The notes under the pieces were generated by a model. The model was not told where the DNA came from. It searched no databases and was given only the letters and a program-made list of their open reading frames with translations. This document shows positions 1-5,809 of a stretch of DNA of 7,653 bases, piece by piece. Source of the DNA: Synechococcus sp. HW_metabat.54 (GTDB lineage Bacteria > Cyanobacteriota > Cyanobacteriia > PCC-6307 > Cyanobiaceae); assembly GCA_018623675.1 (NCBI GenBank), contig JAAZVJ010000041.1:1-7653 (forward strand). Reading direction: 5' to 3'. The stretch's first letter is position 1. Every line of letters begins with the position of its first letter. Made by a program: the position numbers and the translations under genes.

Positions 1-163
1 CTACACCCTGGGGGTGAGGGAACAAATCATTTTCCCTGAAATCTCGTTCGATCAAATCGACGCCATCAGGGGCATGGACATCACCATCGTGACCACTGCC
101 CGCACGGATGAAGAGGGCCGGGCCCTCCTCAGCGAGATGGGAATGCCATTCCGCAGCAACTGA
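1..163 (+). CDS. rplE: 50S ribosomal protein L5, C-terminal end (partial)
   Basis: Only the last 53 codons are present, read from base 2 and ending with TGA at 161-163. The visible residues include [14 protein letters not shown], a [17 protein letters not shown] stretch, then [15 protein letters not shown]. This is the characteristic C-terminal part of L5, which ends in a G-(M/F)-P-F motif. L5 binds 5S rRNA and helps form the central protuberance of the 50S subunit. The gene is followed after 19 nt by rpsH. In E. coli rpsN (S14) lies between these two genes; here there is no room for it. The truncation is the window edge, not a mutation. Confidence 0.96.
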   Translation, partial: YTLGVREQIIFPEISFDQIDAIRGMDITIVTTARTDEEGRALLSEMGMPFRSN

Positions 164-182
164 GCCCCCCTCGGAAACCACT

Positions 183-584
183 ATGGCCAACCACGACCCA
201 ATTTCCGACATGCTCACCCGCATCCGCAATGCGAGTGAGAAACGTCATCAATCCACCAAAGTTCCTGCCTCGCGCATGTCGCGCAGCATCGCCAAGGTGC
301 TGCAGCAGGAAGGTTTCATCGCTGAAATCAGCGAAGAAGGCGAAGGCATTCACACCAACTTGGTGCTGGAACTGAAGTACAGCGGCAAGCACCGTCAGCC
401 CACCATTCGCTCCATGCAGCGGGTGAGCAAGCCAGGCCTGCGCATCTACAAAAACACCCGTGGCCTTCCCAAGGTTCTCGGTGGCTTGGGGGTGGCCATC
501 ATCTCCACCTCCAAGGGTGTGATGAGCGACCGTGATGCCCGTAAGCAGGGCGTCGGCGGTGAAGTGCTCTGCTACGTGTACTGA
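183..584 (+). CDS. rpsH: 30S ribosomal protein S8
   Basis: The 133-aa product starts [17 protein letters not shown], the standard S8 N-terminus ([12 protein letters not shown]). It carries the family motif SKPGLRIYK (residues 82-90). Its C-terminal half reads [16 protein letters not shown], then [15 protein letters not shown] (101-133), with the conserved S-T-x-x-G-(V/I)-M-(S/T)-D and G-G-E-V-L rRNA-binding elements. S8 binds helix 21 of 16S rRNA and is a primary organiser of the platform. In E. coli it also represses spc operon translation; whether it does so here cannot be seen. The open frame extends 25 codons upstream to 108, but that part overlaps rplE and lacks S8 similarity, so the ATG at 183 is chosen. 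A weak GGA lies 7 nt upstream. Confidence 0.97.
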   Translation: MANHDPISDMLTRIRNASEKRHQSTKVPASRMSRSIAKVLQQEGFIAEISEEGEGIHTNLVLELKYSGKHRQPTIRSMQRVSKPGLRIYKNTRGLPKVLGGLGVAIISTSKGVMSDRDARKQGVGGEVLCYVY

Positions 585-599
585 TCCGGAGCCAGAACT

Positions 600-1139
600 A
601 TGTCTCGTATTGGTAAATCCCCAATCCCCATTCCCGACAAGGTGAATGTCACCCTCGACGGCCTCGCCGTCACGGTGAAAGGTCCCAAGGGTGAGCTCAA
701 GCGCACCCTGCCTGAAGGCGTCACCGTCAGCCAGGTGGACAACACCATTGTTGTGGCTCCCAGCAGCGACAAGCGTCGCTCCCGTGAGCGTCACGGCCTG
801 TGCCGCACCCTTGTGGCCAACATGGTTGAGGGCGTGAGCAACGGTTACAGCAAGAAGCTCGAGATCGTTGGCGTGGGCAACCGCGCTCAGGTGAAGGGCA
901 AGGTGCTGGTCGTCAGCGCCGGCTACAGCCACCCCGTGGAAGTGGTTCCTCCTGAAGGCATCACCTTCGCAGTGGAGAACAACACCAACGTCACCGTCTC
1001 CGGCACCGACAAGGAATTGGTCGGCAACGAAGCCGCCAAGATCCGCGCCATCCGTCCCCCTGAGCCTTACAAGGGCAAGGGCATCAAATATGCGGGCGAG
1101 CGCATCCTGCGCAAGGCAGGCAAGTCGGGCAAGAAGTAA
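600..1139 (+). CDS. rplF: 50S ribosomal protein L6
   Basis: The 179-aa product has the usual L6 length and begins [12 protein letters not shown], the hallmark N-terminus. Two homologous alpha/beta domains follow. The first includes V-K-G-P-K-G-E-L (residues 27-34), and the second runs from about residue 85 with [11 protein letters not shown] and the segment [16 protein letters not shown] (128-143). The C-terminus [16 protein letters not shown] (152-167) is the signature that contacts 23S rRNA near the sarcin-ricin loop and factor-binding site. A GGAG at 588-591, 8 nt before the ATG, is one of the few good Shine-Dalgarno sites in this cluster. The gap after rpsH is only 15 nt, consistent with co-transcription. 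Confidence 0.97.
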   Translation: MSRIGKSPIPIPDKVNVTLDGLAVTVKGPKGELKRTLPEGVTVSQVDNTIVVAPSSDKRRSRERHGLCRTLVANMVEGVSNGYSKKLEIVGVGNRAQVKGKVLVVSAGYSHPVEVVPPEGITFAVENNTNVTVSGTDKELVGNEAAKIRAIRPPEPYKGKGIKYAGERILRKAGKSGKK

Positions 1140-1172
1140 TCCCCTGCCAGGCAACCCTCCTTTTCCCCCACC

Positions 1173-1541
1173 ATGTCGACCCTTTCCCGCAAACAGCAGA
1201 CCCAGAAGCGCCACCGGCGCCTGCGTCGCCATCTCAACGGTTCCGCCGAGCGTCCTCGCCTGGCTGTGTTCCGTTCCAACAACCACATCTACGCCCAGGT
1301 CATCGACGACGAGGCTCAGAGCACCTTGTGCTCTGCCTCAACCGTCGACAAAGAACTGCGTGCCAGCCTCAAGGCTGACGGCAGCAGCTGCGATGCCTCC
1401 GTCGCCGTTGGCGCCTTGGTGGCCAAGCGTGCCATCGCCAAAGGCATCCAACAGGTGGTCTTCGATCGTGGCGGCAACCTGTACCACGGCCGGGTGAAAG
1501 CCCTTGCCGACGCCGCCCGGGAAGCGGGCCTTCAATTCTGA
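1173..1541 (+). CDS. rplR: 50S ribosomal protein L18
   Basis: The 122-aa protein has a very basic N-terminus rich in Arg, Lys and His (residues 6-20). The family core [20 protein letters not shown] spans 26-45, and the typical L18 ending with [19 protein letters not shown] starts at 97. L18 binds 5S rRNA together with L5 and delivers it to the central protuberance. The start is the ATG at 1173, which gives the expected N-terminus M-S-T-L-S-R-K-x-x-x-x-x-R-H-x-R-x-R. There is no Shine-Dalgarno motif; instead an uninterrupted pyrimidine tract (1155-1169) lies just upstream. The gene follows rplF by 33 nt and precedes rpsE by 13 nt. Confidence 0.97.
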   Translation: MSTLSRKQQTQKRHRRLRRHLNGSAERPRLAVFRSNNHIYAQVIDDEAQSTLCSASTVDKELRASLKADGSSCDASVAVGALVAKRAIAKGIQQVVFDRGGNLYHGRVKALADAAREAGLQF

Positions 1542-1554
1542 TCCTGCTCTCAAC

Positions 1555-2196
1555 ATGACCGAACCCAACACTCAAACCACTAACAACGACGTGCCGGCAG
1601 CGTCCGACGTTCCCGCAGCGGCCGAAGGCCAGCAGCAGGAGCAGCGTCGTGGTGGACGTGACCGCGGCGACCGTCGTGGTGGACGCCGCGGTGACCGCCG
1701 TGGCCAGGAGCGTGACTCCGAATGGCAGGAACGCGTGGTGCAGATTCGCCGCGTCTCCAAAACCGTGAAAGGCGGTAAGAAGATGAGCTTCCGGGCCATC
1801 GTCGTTGTCGGCAACGAAAAAGGTCAGGTCGGCGTGGGTGTCGGCAAGGCCGGCGACGTGATCGGCGCTGTGCGTAAGGGCGTGGCCGATGGCAAGAAGC
1901 ACCTGGTCAAGGTGCCTCTGACCCGTCACAATTCCATTCCCACCCTGTCCAATGGTCGCGACGGTGCAGCCAGCGTGCTGATCCGCCCCGCAGCCCCTGG
2001 TACCGGTGTGATCGCGGGTGGCTCCATCCGCACCGTGCTGGAACTGGCTGGCATCAAAAACGTGCTCGCCAAGCGCCTCGGCAGTAAGACCCCCCTGAAC
2101 AACGCTCGCGCTGCGATGGTGGCTCTTGCAGAACTCCGTACCCACAAGGAGACCGCCAAGGAACGGGGGATCTCCCTCGAGCAGATCTACTCCTGA
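1555..2196 (+). CDS. rpsE: 30S ribosomal protein S5 with N-terminal RGG/RGD-rich extension
   Basis: The product is 213 aa, against about 167 in E. coli. The extra length is at the N-terminus: a Thr/Asn/Ala/Gln-rich segment (1-30) and an Arg-Gly-Asp-rich segment (31-54). The conserved S5 part begins near [18 protein letters not shown] (57-74), followed by the double-stranded-RNA-binding-like fold with [18 protein letters not shown]. The C-terminal domain has [10 protein letters not shown] and [15 protein letters not shown]. S5 sits at the mRNA entry side of the 30S and contributes to decoding accuracy and mRNA unwinding. The frame is open back to 1504, but that start overlaps rplR, so the ATG at 1555 is preferred. 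An N-terminal tail of this kind fits my memory of marine Synechococcus S5. No rpmD (L30) follows; rplO starts 6 nt later. Confidence 0.96.
   Translation: MTEPNTQTTNNDVPAASDVPAAAEGQQQEQRRGGRDRGDRRGGRRGDRRGQERDSEWQERVVQIRRVSKTVKGGKKMSFRAIVVVGNEKGQVGVGVGKAGDVIGAVRKGVADGKKHLVKVPLTRHNSIPTLSNGRDGAASVLIRPAAPGTGVIAGGSIRTVLELAGIKNVLAKRLGSKTPLNNARAAMVALAELRTHKETAKERGISLEQIYS
1645..1704 (+). repeat. Short in-frame direct repeats encoding the RRGG(R)RGD segment of S5
   Basis: The 14-mer CGTCGTGGTGGACG occurs at 1645-1658 and again at 1672-1685, 27 nt (nine codons) apart. Degenerate copies of CGCGG/CGTGG-GACCG surround it. The encoded peptide is RRGGRDRGD followed by RRGGRRGD and RRG. The repeat is in frame, so copy-number change would alter the tail length without a frameshift. 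It lies wholly in the S5 extension, outside the conserved fold. Confidence 0.75.
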
Positions 2197-2202
2197 TTCC
2201 CC

Positions 2203-2655
2203 ATGACCCTTCGTCTCGATTCCCTCAAGGCCAACAAAGGCGCCCGTCGCCGCAAATTGCGTAAAGGTCGCGGCATTGCCGCTGGCCAAGGCGCCAGCTG
2301 CGGTTTCGGCATGCGTGGCCAGAAGTCCCGCTCGGGTCGTCCGACCCGCCCTGGTTTTGAGGGTGGCCAAATGCCTCTCTACCGCCGGGTGCCCAAGCTG
2401 AAGCACTTCCCCCTGGTGAACCCCAAGTTCTTCACCGTGGTGAACGTGTCGGCTCTCAATGAGCTGAAGGCAGGCAGCACGGTCAGCCTCGACTCCTTGG
2501 TCAAGGATGGCGTGGTCACCAGCCCCAAGCATCCCCTCAAAGTGCTTGGCAATGGTGAATTGAAAGTCAAGCTGACCGTTCAGGCAGCTGCTTTCACCGC
2601 TTCCGCCCGCACCAAGATCGAAGCCGCTGGTGGCACCTGCGAACTGCTCGACTGA
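2203..2655 (+). CDS. rplO: 50S ribosomal protein L15
   Basis: The 150-aa protein has the typical L15 layout. A basic, Gly-rich N-terminal arm includes [16 protein letters not shown] (residues 15-30) and [10 protein letters not shown] (36-45). The signature [20 protein letters not shown] spans 50-69. A globular domain ends with [14 protein letters not shown]15 is a late-assembly 50S protein that threads its arm into 23S rRNA. The ATG follows the rpsE stop by 6 nt (TTCCCC), with no recognisable Shine-Dalgarno motif, so translational coupling to rpsE is likely (inference). The short gap confirms that rpmD is not present here. This is the last gene before a terminator-like hairpin. Confidence 0.97.
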   Translation: MTLRLDSLKANKGARRRKLRKGRGIAAGQGASCGFGMRGQKSRSGRPTRPGFEGGQMPLYRRVPKLKHFPLVNPKFFTVVNVSALNELKAGSTVSLDSLVKDGVVTSPKHPLKVLGNGELKVKLTVQAAAFTASARTKIEAAGGTCELLD

Positions 2656-2665
2656 GTTTCATCCT

Positions 2666-2683
2666 GATCTGCTCTGGCAGATC
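2666..2683 (+). other. Small hairpin downstream of rplO
   Basis: GATCTGC (2666-2672) and GCAGATC (2677-2683) form a perfect 7-bp stem with a TCTG tetraloop, starting 10 nt after the rplO stop. It is followed by AAGG rather than a T run, so it is not itself a terminator. It sits 8 nt before the stronger hairpin at 2692. Possible roles are 3'-end protection of the upstream mRNA or protein binding. The function is unknown. Confidence 0.55.
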
Positions 2684-2691
2684 TAAGGTCT

Positions 2692-2729
2692 AAGCCGTCC
2701 GCATGACCTCGGTCATCGGACGGCTTTTT
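2692..2729 (+). terminator. Intrinsic terminator or attenuator between rplO and secY
   Basis: AAGCCGTCCG (2692-2701) pairs perfectly with CGGACGGCTT (2717-2726). After one bulged C (2702), ATGACC (2703-2708) pairs with GGTCAT (2711-2716), or more realistically 5 bp closing a CTCG loop. A run of five T (2725-2729) ends the structure; two of them pair with the leading AA. This is a long GC-rich stem plus U-tract, the rho-independent form, oriented to stop + strand transcription leaving rplO. The opposite strand has only a TT after the stem, so it looks unidirectional. Only 31 nt separate the T run from the secY ATG, too little for an obvious separate promoter, so partial read-through is inferred. 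Confidence 0.8.
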
Positions 2730-2760
2730 GGTAGCAAGCCCCTCTCACTCCCTCTCATCC

Positions 2761-4068
2761 ATGCTCGTCAGTCGGGGACGTAACCCCAGCGCCGGTGAAG
2801 TGATCACCCAAATGGTGACCAAACCGGAACTGCGCGGACGAATTCTCACCACCATCGGCTTGTTGCTGCTGGTGAGGCTCGGGATCTACATCCCGATGCC
2901 CGGCATCGACCGCGTTGCCTTCCAACAATTTCTGGAAGGGGGAAACCAATTGATCGGCTTCCTCGACATCTTCACCGGAGGTGGTGTGTCGAGTCTGGGC
3001 ATCTTTGCCCTGGGAATTCTCCCGTTCATCAACGCATCGATCATCCTTCAACTGCTCACAGCAGCCTTGCCGCAGCTGGAAGACCTCCAGAAAAATGAAG
3101 GAGAAGCCGGGCGGCGCAAAATCGCTCAGATCACCCGCTACGTCGCGTTGGGGTGGGGGCTTGTGCAGAGCGTGGTGTTCTCACTGATTCTTCGACAATT
3201 TGCTTCGGAGGGAATCAGTGATGTGGTGTTCGTGGTCCAGACCGCATTGGCTCTGGTCACCGGATCGATGGTCGTGATGTGGCTCAGTGAAGTGATCACA
3301 GAGCGGGGTATCGGCCAAGGAGCTTCATTGGTGATTTTCCTGAACATCGTGGCCACCCTCCCCCAGACCGTGGGCGGAGCCATCACAACCGCACAACTCG
3401 GTGGCCGCCAATCCGTGATTGGACTGGCCACGCTCACCTTGGTGTTCCTGGCCACCATCGTGGGCATTGTGTTCGTTCAGGAAGCCTCAAGACGCCTTCC
3501 GATCGTGAGCGCCAAACGGCAAGTCGGCGGTGCAGGAACATTGCCCAGCCGTCAGAGCTACCTGCCGATGAAGCTCAACGCCGGTGGTGTGATGCCGATC
3601 ATTTTCGCGTCGGCCATGCTGTTCTTGCCGGCAACCCTTGCCCAATTCGCCAAACAGGAGTGGCTCTCTCGAGCGGTGGGTGCCATCCAACCCGGCAATT
3701 GGCCGTATTACGTGCTGTACTTCGCCCTGATTCTGGCGTTCTCCTACTTCTACGCCTCACTCACCCTCAACCCCACCGATATCGCAAGCAACCTCAAGCG
3801 AGGCGGTGTTGCCATTCCTGGGGTTCGTCCTGGAACCGCCACGGCGAATTACATCTCCGGTGTTCAAGCACGACTCACCCTGCTGGGGGGCTTGTTCTTA
3901 GGTGCCGTGGTAATCATCCCGTCGTTGATGGAACGCTCCAGCGGCATCCAACTGGGTGGCCTGGGATCCACATCACTGCTGATCCTTGTGGGCGTGGCCA
4001 TCGACACCGCCAAACAGGTGCAGACCTATGTGGTGTCACAACGCTACGAGGGCATGGTGCGCCAGTAA
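2761..4068 (+). CDS. secY: Preprotein translocase subunit SecY
   Basis: The 435-aa protein is the channel subunit of SecYEG in the plasma membrane and, in cyanobacteria, also the thylakoid membrane. The first transmembrane helix is near residues 29-41 (LTTIGLLLLVRLG), followed by YIPMPGID. The plug region NQLIGFLDIFTGGG (62-75) precedes the second helix, with LGILPFINASIILQLL (84-99). Next come the family motif ERGIGQGAS (181-189), the cytoplasmic loop with RRLPIV and R-Q-S-Y-L-P-M-K-L-N-A-G-G-V-M-P, NPTDIASNLKRGG and GVRPGTATANYI. About ten hydrophobic segments can be counted, as expected. The frame is open back to a TTG at 2728, but that codon is part of the terminator T run, so the ATG at 2761 is chosen (MLVSRGRNPSAGEV). 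There is no Shine-Dalgarno motif, only a C/T-rich leader. Confidence 0.97.
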   Translation: MLVSRGRNPSAGEVITQMVTKPELRGRILTTIGLLLLVRLGIYIPMPGIDRVAFQQFLEGGNQLIGFLDIFTGGGVSSLGIFALGILPFINASIILQLLTAALPQLEDLQKNEGEAGRRKIAQITRYVALGWGLVQSVVFSLILRQFASEGISDVVFVVQTALALVTGSMVVMWLSEVITERGIGQGASLVIFLNIVATLPQTVGGAITTAQLGGRQSVIGLATLTLVFLATIVGIVFVQEASRRLPIVSAKRQVGGAGTLPSRQSYLPMKLNAGGVMPIIFASAMLFLPATLAQFAKQEWLSRAVGAIQPGNWPYYVLYFALILAFSYFYASLTLNPTDIASNLKRGGVAIPGVRPGTATANYISGVQARLTLLGGLFLGAVVIIPSLMERSSGIQLGGLGSTSLLILVGVAIDTAKQVQTYVVSQRYEGMVRQ

Positions 4069-4086
4069 CCCGAAAAACACGAAATA

Positions 4087-4124
4087 GGCACGCCAACAAC
4101 ACGTAGCCGTTACGCGAGCGTGCC
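4087..4124 (+). other. Inverted repeat in the secY-adk gap
   Basis: GGCACGC (4087-4093) and GCGTGCC (4118-4124) are perfect 7-nt inverted repeats around a 24-nt interval. That interval contains a smaller possible stem, CGTA (4102-4105) with TACG (4111-4114). No T run follows, so termination is not indicated. The structure lies 18 nt after the secY stop and 40 nt before the adk ATG, in one of the two longest gene-free gaps here (96 nt). I see no convincing promoter in the gap. Confidence 0.5.
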
Positions 4125-4164
4125 ACCCAGTCATCCAATTTCCTTGCAATAGGCAACCTCTTTC

Positions 4165-4722
4165 ATGAAAAAACGCCTCCTCTTCGTTGGCCCTCCCGGG
4201 GCAGGCAAAGGCACCCAGGCCGCCCGCCTTTGCGAGCAGCACGGGATGAAGCACTTGTCCACTGGAGACCTGCTGAGGGCCGAAGTCGCAGCCGGAAGCG
4301 AACTGGGCAAAGAAGCCGAGGCCGTCATGAACCGCGGCGAACTCGTCAGCGATGCCCTCGTGCTGGCCATCGTGAAGGGCCAACTGGGCGAGCTCGGCGA
4401 TGGCGGCTGGCTGCTGGATGGCTTTCCCCGCAATGTGGCCCAGGCCGAAGCACTGAAACCACTGCTGACAGAAATCGGCCAACCCCTTGAGGCCGTCGTC
4501 CTGCTGGAGCTCGACGATGCGGTGCTGATGGAAAGGATGCTCAGCCGTGGACGCGACGACGACAACGAAGACGTGATCCGCCATCGCCTTGAGGTGTATC
4601 GCGACAAGACCGCCCCCTTGATCGAGCACTACCGCAACCAGGACCTCCTGATTGCGGTTGATGCCCAAGGCAGCATCGACGCCATCACCGCCCGGATTGA
4701 AGAAGCCTTGACAGGTGGGTGA
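4165..4722 (+). CDS. adk: Adenylate kinase, short (LID-less) form
   Basis: The 185-aa enzyme catalyses ATP + AMP to 2 ADP in the cytoplasm. The P-loop GPPGAGKGT is at residues 9-17. The AMP-binding segment LSTGDLLR is at 31-38, the conserved LLDGFPRN at 83-90, and the ATP-side arginines lie in RGRDDDN (128-134) and RHRLEVYR (139-146). E. coli Adk is about 214 aa with an inserted LID domain; here the stretch after RGR is only a few residues, so this is the short form with no Cys4 zinc site. The ATG at 4165 puts MKKRLLFVGPPG at the N-terminus, as expected. The position after secY matches many bacteria, but map and infA, which often follow adk, are absent. Confidence 0.97.
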   Translation: MKKRLLFVGPPGAGKGTQAARLCEQHGMKHLSTGDLLRAEVAAGSELGKEAEAVMNRGELVSDALVLAIVKGQLGELGDGGWLLDGFPRNVAQAEALKPLLTEIGQPLEAVVLLELDDAVLMERMLSRGRDDDNEDVIRHRLEVYRDKTAPLIEHYRNQDLLIAVDAQGSIDAITARIEEALTGG

Positions 4723-4733
4723 CAACCCCCCTG

Positions 4734-4742
4734 TGGTAAGGT
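4734..4742 (+). promoter_or_regulatory. Candidate extended -10 promoter upstream of rpmJ
   Basis: TGGTAAGGT (4734-4742) reads as TGn followed by a TANNNT-type -10 hexamer (TAAGGT), the extended -10 form. It lies 11 nt after the adk stop and would start RNA near 4749-4750, leaving a leader of about 24 nt before the rpmJ ATG. A perfect TTGACA at 4708-4713, inside the last adk codons, is 23 nt from the hexamer. That is too far to act as its normal -35, so it is not counted as support. The call rests on position and hexamer alone. Confidence 0.4.
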
Positions 4743-4772
4743 AGCTGTTTGGAATTTGGAGAGCCACACCCC

Positions 4773-4886
4773 ATGAAGGTGCGCGCCTCGGTCAAGAAAA
4801 TGTGCGAGAAGTGCCGTGTTATCCGCCGTCACGGCCGGGTCATGGTCATCTGCACCAACCCCAAGCACAAGCAGCGCCAGGGTTGA
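4773..4886 (+). CDS. rpmJ: 50S ribosomal protein L36
   Basis: This is a very small gene of 37 codons plus TGA. The product begins [19 protein letters not shown] and ends with [11 protein letters not shown]. The zinc ribbon residues Cys11, Cys14, Cys27 and His32 are all present, so this is the zinc-binding (C+) type of L36. The protein sits in 23S rRNA close to the L6 and L16 region. A GGAG (4758-4761) lies 11 nt before the ATG, slightly far for a Shine-Dalgarno motif. In many bacteria and plastids infA (IF1) lies just upstream; here adk precedes it directly, with a possible promoter in the 50-nt gap. Confidence 0.96.
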   Translation: MKVRASVKKMCEKCRVIRRHGRVMVICTNPKHKQRQG

Positions 4887-4897
4887 TTCCCGACTGC

Positions 4898-4911
4898 CGG
4901 TCAGCTGACCG
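4898..4911. other. Perfect 14-nt palindrome in the rpsM leader
   Basis: CGGTCAGCTGACCG at 4898-4911 is identical to its reverse complement. It starts 12 nt after the rpmJ stop. With no loop, a hairpin would have to open its central pairs, so a DNA site for a dimeric protein is as likely as an RNA structure. A partial echo, GTTGACC, follows immediately at 4911-4917. No function is known. Confidence 0.5.
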
Positions 4912-4929
4912 TTGACCATTTGCCTCAAA

Positions 4930-4945
4930 GCCGCCTGAAGGCGGC
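4930..4945 (+). other. GC hairpin in the rpsM leader
   Basis: GCCGCC (4930-4935) and GGCGGC (4940-4945) form a 6-bp all-GC stem with a TGAA loop, 27 nt before the rpsM GTG. No T run follows, so it is not a terminator. Together with the palindrome at 4898-4911 it makes this 86-nt leader structured. In E. coli the rpsM leader is the target of S4 repression; no rpsD gene is present in this alpha block, so that model does not transfer directly. Confidence 0.55.
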
Positions 4946-4972
4946 ACCCGTCCCCCCTCGATTGTTTGCTCA

Positions 4973-5338
4973 GTGGCAAGGATTGCTGGTGTCGACATTC
5001 CCCGCGACAAGCGGGTTGAAGTCGCCCTCACCTACATCTACGGAATCGGACCCACCCGGGCCCGGACCATCCTCTCCAACACCGGTGTCAACCCCGACAC
5101 CCGGGTTAAGGACCTCGAGGATGGCGACGTGCAGAAGCTGCGCGGAGCCACTGAAGCCTTCACGATCGAAGGTGACCTGCGCCGCCAAGAGGGCATGGCC
5201 CTCAAGCGCCTGCAGGACATCGGCTGCCTGCGTGGTCGTCGTCACCGCATGAGCCTGCCGGTTCGCGGCCAACGCACCCGCACGAACGCCCGCACCCGAC
5301 GCGGTGCCCGCAAAACCGTGGCCGGTAAGAAGAAGTAA
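4973..5338 (+). CDS. rpsM: 30S ribosomal protein S13 (GTG start)
   Basis: The 121-aa protein begins [20 protein letters not shown] after the initiator. This is the nearly invariant S13 N-terminus, and it fixes the GTG at 4973 as the start; there is no in-frame ATG in the conserved part. The helix-two-turn-helix RNA-binding region includes [12 protein letters not shown] (residues 23-34). The segment [20 protein letters not shown] (89-108), followed by a basic tail ending in KKK, is the family signature. S13 lies at the head of the 30S, contacts the P-site tRNA and bridges to L5 of the 50S, whose gene opens this window. There is no Shine-Dalgarno motif near the GTG. Confidence 0.97.
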   Translation: MARIAGVDIPRDKRVEVALTYIYGIGPTRARTILSNTGVNPDTRVKDLEDGDVQKLRGATEAFTIEGDLRRQEGMALKRLQDIGCLRGRRHRMSLPVRGQRTRTNARTRRGARKTVAGKKK

Positions 5339-5346
5339 GTCGCCTT

Positions 5347-5368
5347 GGCATCGCCTTAAGGGCATGCC
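5347..5368 (+). other. Hairpin between rpsM and rpsK
   Basis: GGCAT (5347-5351) pairs with ATGCC (5364-5368), and after one bulged C (5352) GCC (5353-5355) pairs with GGC (5361-5363) around a TTAAG loop. The result is an 8-bp stem starting 9 nt after the rpsM stop. It is followed by GGCAACC, with no T run, so it is not a standard terminator. RNA processing or stability is possible, but nothing in the sequence decides this. Confidence 0.5.
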
Positions 5369-5416
5369 GGCAACCACTTCGATCGTCCCCCTTTCTCTGC
5401 CTTCAGGCCCCCGTTC

Positions 5417-5809
5417 ATGGCCAAGACCGTCAAAAAATCTGGCCCCAAAAAGGCCAAGCGCAATGTCCCCAACGGCGTTGCCCACATTCAGAGCACGTTC
5501 AACAACACGATCGTCTCCATCACCGACACCACTGGAGAGGTGATCTCCTGGTCGTCCGCTGGTGCTAGCGGCTTCAAGGGTGCCCGTAAGGGAACCCCCT
5601 TCGCTGCTCAAACCGCTGCTGAAGCCGCCGCTCGCCGCGCGCTTGAGCAGGGCATGCGTCAGATCGAAGTGCTGGTCCGTGGTCCTGGCTCAGGTCGCGA
5701 AACCGCGATCCGCGCCCTTCAAGTTGCTGGTCTGGAAATCACCCTGATCCGCGACGTCACCCCCCTTCCCCACAACGGCTGCCGCCGCTCCAAGCGTCGT
5801 CGCGTCTGA
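5417..5809 (+). CDS. rpsK: 30S ribosomal protein S11
   Basis: The 130-aa protein has a basic start ([20 protein letters not shown]), then the conserved [19 protein letters not shown] (residues 22-40) and [19 protein letters not shown] (47-65). Further on are [15 protein letters not shown] (88-102) and the C-terminal block [11 protein letters not shown] with a KRRRV end. S11 forms part of the 30S platform near the Shine-Dalgarno/anti-Shine-Dalgarno helix and the E site. The ATG at 5417 gives the standard N-terminus. A 78-nt gap with a hairpin and a pyrimidine tract (5386-5398) separates it from rpsM. No rpsD follows; rpoA comes next. Confidence 0.97.
   Translation: MAKTVKKSGPKKAKRNVPNGVAHIQSTFNNTIVSITDTTGEVISWSSAGASGFKGARKGTPFAAQTAAEAAARRALEQGMRQIEVLVRGPGSGRETAIRALQVAGLEITLIRDVTPLPHNGCRRSKRRRV

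Noticed and set aside
108..182. Upstream ATG start for rpsH adding 25 residues
   Set aside because: It lies inside rplE in another frame and would place non-S8 sequence before the standard S8 N-terminus.
129..1286. 385-codon open frame on the - strand across rpsH, rplF and rplR
   Set aside because: It runs antisense through three certain ribosomal protein genes in a GC-rich genome with strong third-position bias, which commonly opens the reverse frame. Its His/Gly/Ala-rich translation resembles no family I know.
1369..2532. 387-codon open frame on the - strand across rplR, rpsE and rplO
   Set aside because: It is a shadow of three conserved genes on the + strand; the low-complexity Thr/Ala/Leu stretch is the reverse reading of the S5 repeat region.
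2684..2689. TAAGGT as a -10 element for secY
   Set aside because: It is the same hexamer as the rpmJ candidate, but has no TGn extension and no -35 at a sensible distance, and any transcript would meet the terminator at once.
2728..2760. Upstream TTG start for secY adding 11 residues
   Set aside because: The TTG is part of the terminator T run and the added residues lack SecY similarity; ATG 2761 gives the expected N-terminus.
3660..4106. 148-codon + strand open frame overlapping the secY 3' half
   Set aside because: It is an out-of-frame reading of secY; the SecY frame shows all family motifs through its stop.
4708..4713. Perfect TTGACA -35 box at the end of adk
   Set aside because: At 16-19 nt downstream there is no acceptable -10 with the key A and final T; the only good hexamer is 23 nt away. 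It is also in frame within adk (codons for L-T), so it may be coincidental.
4036..4767. 243-codon open frame on the - strand opposite adk
   Set aside because: It covers the certain adk gene and the candidate promoter, has no recognisable motif, and disagrees with the single-strand organisation of the cluster.
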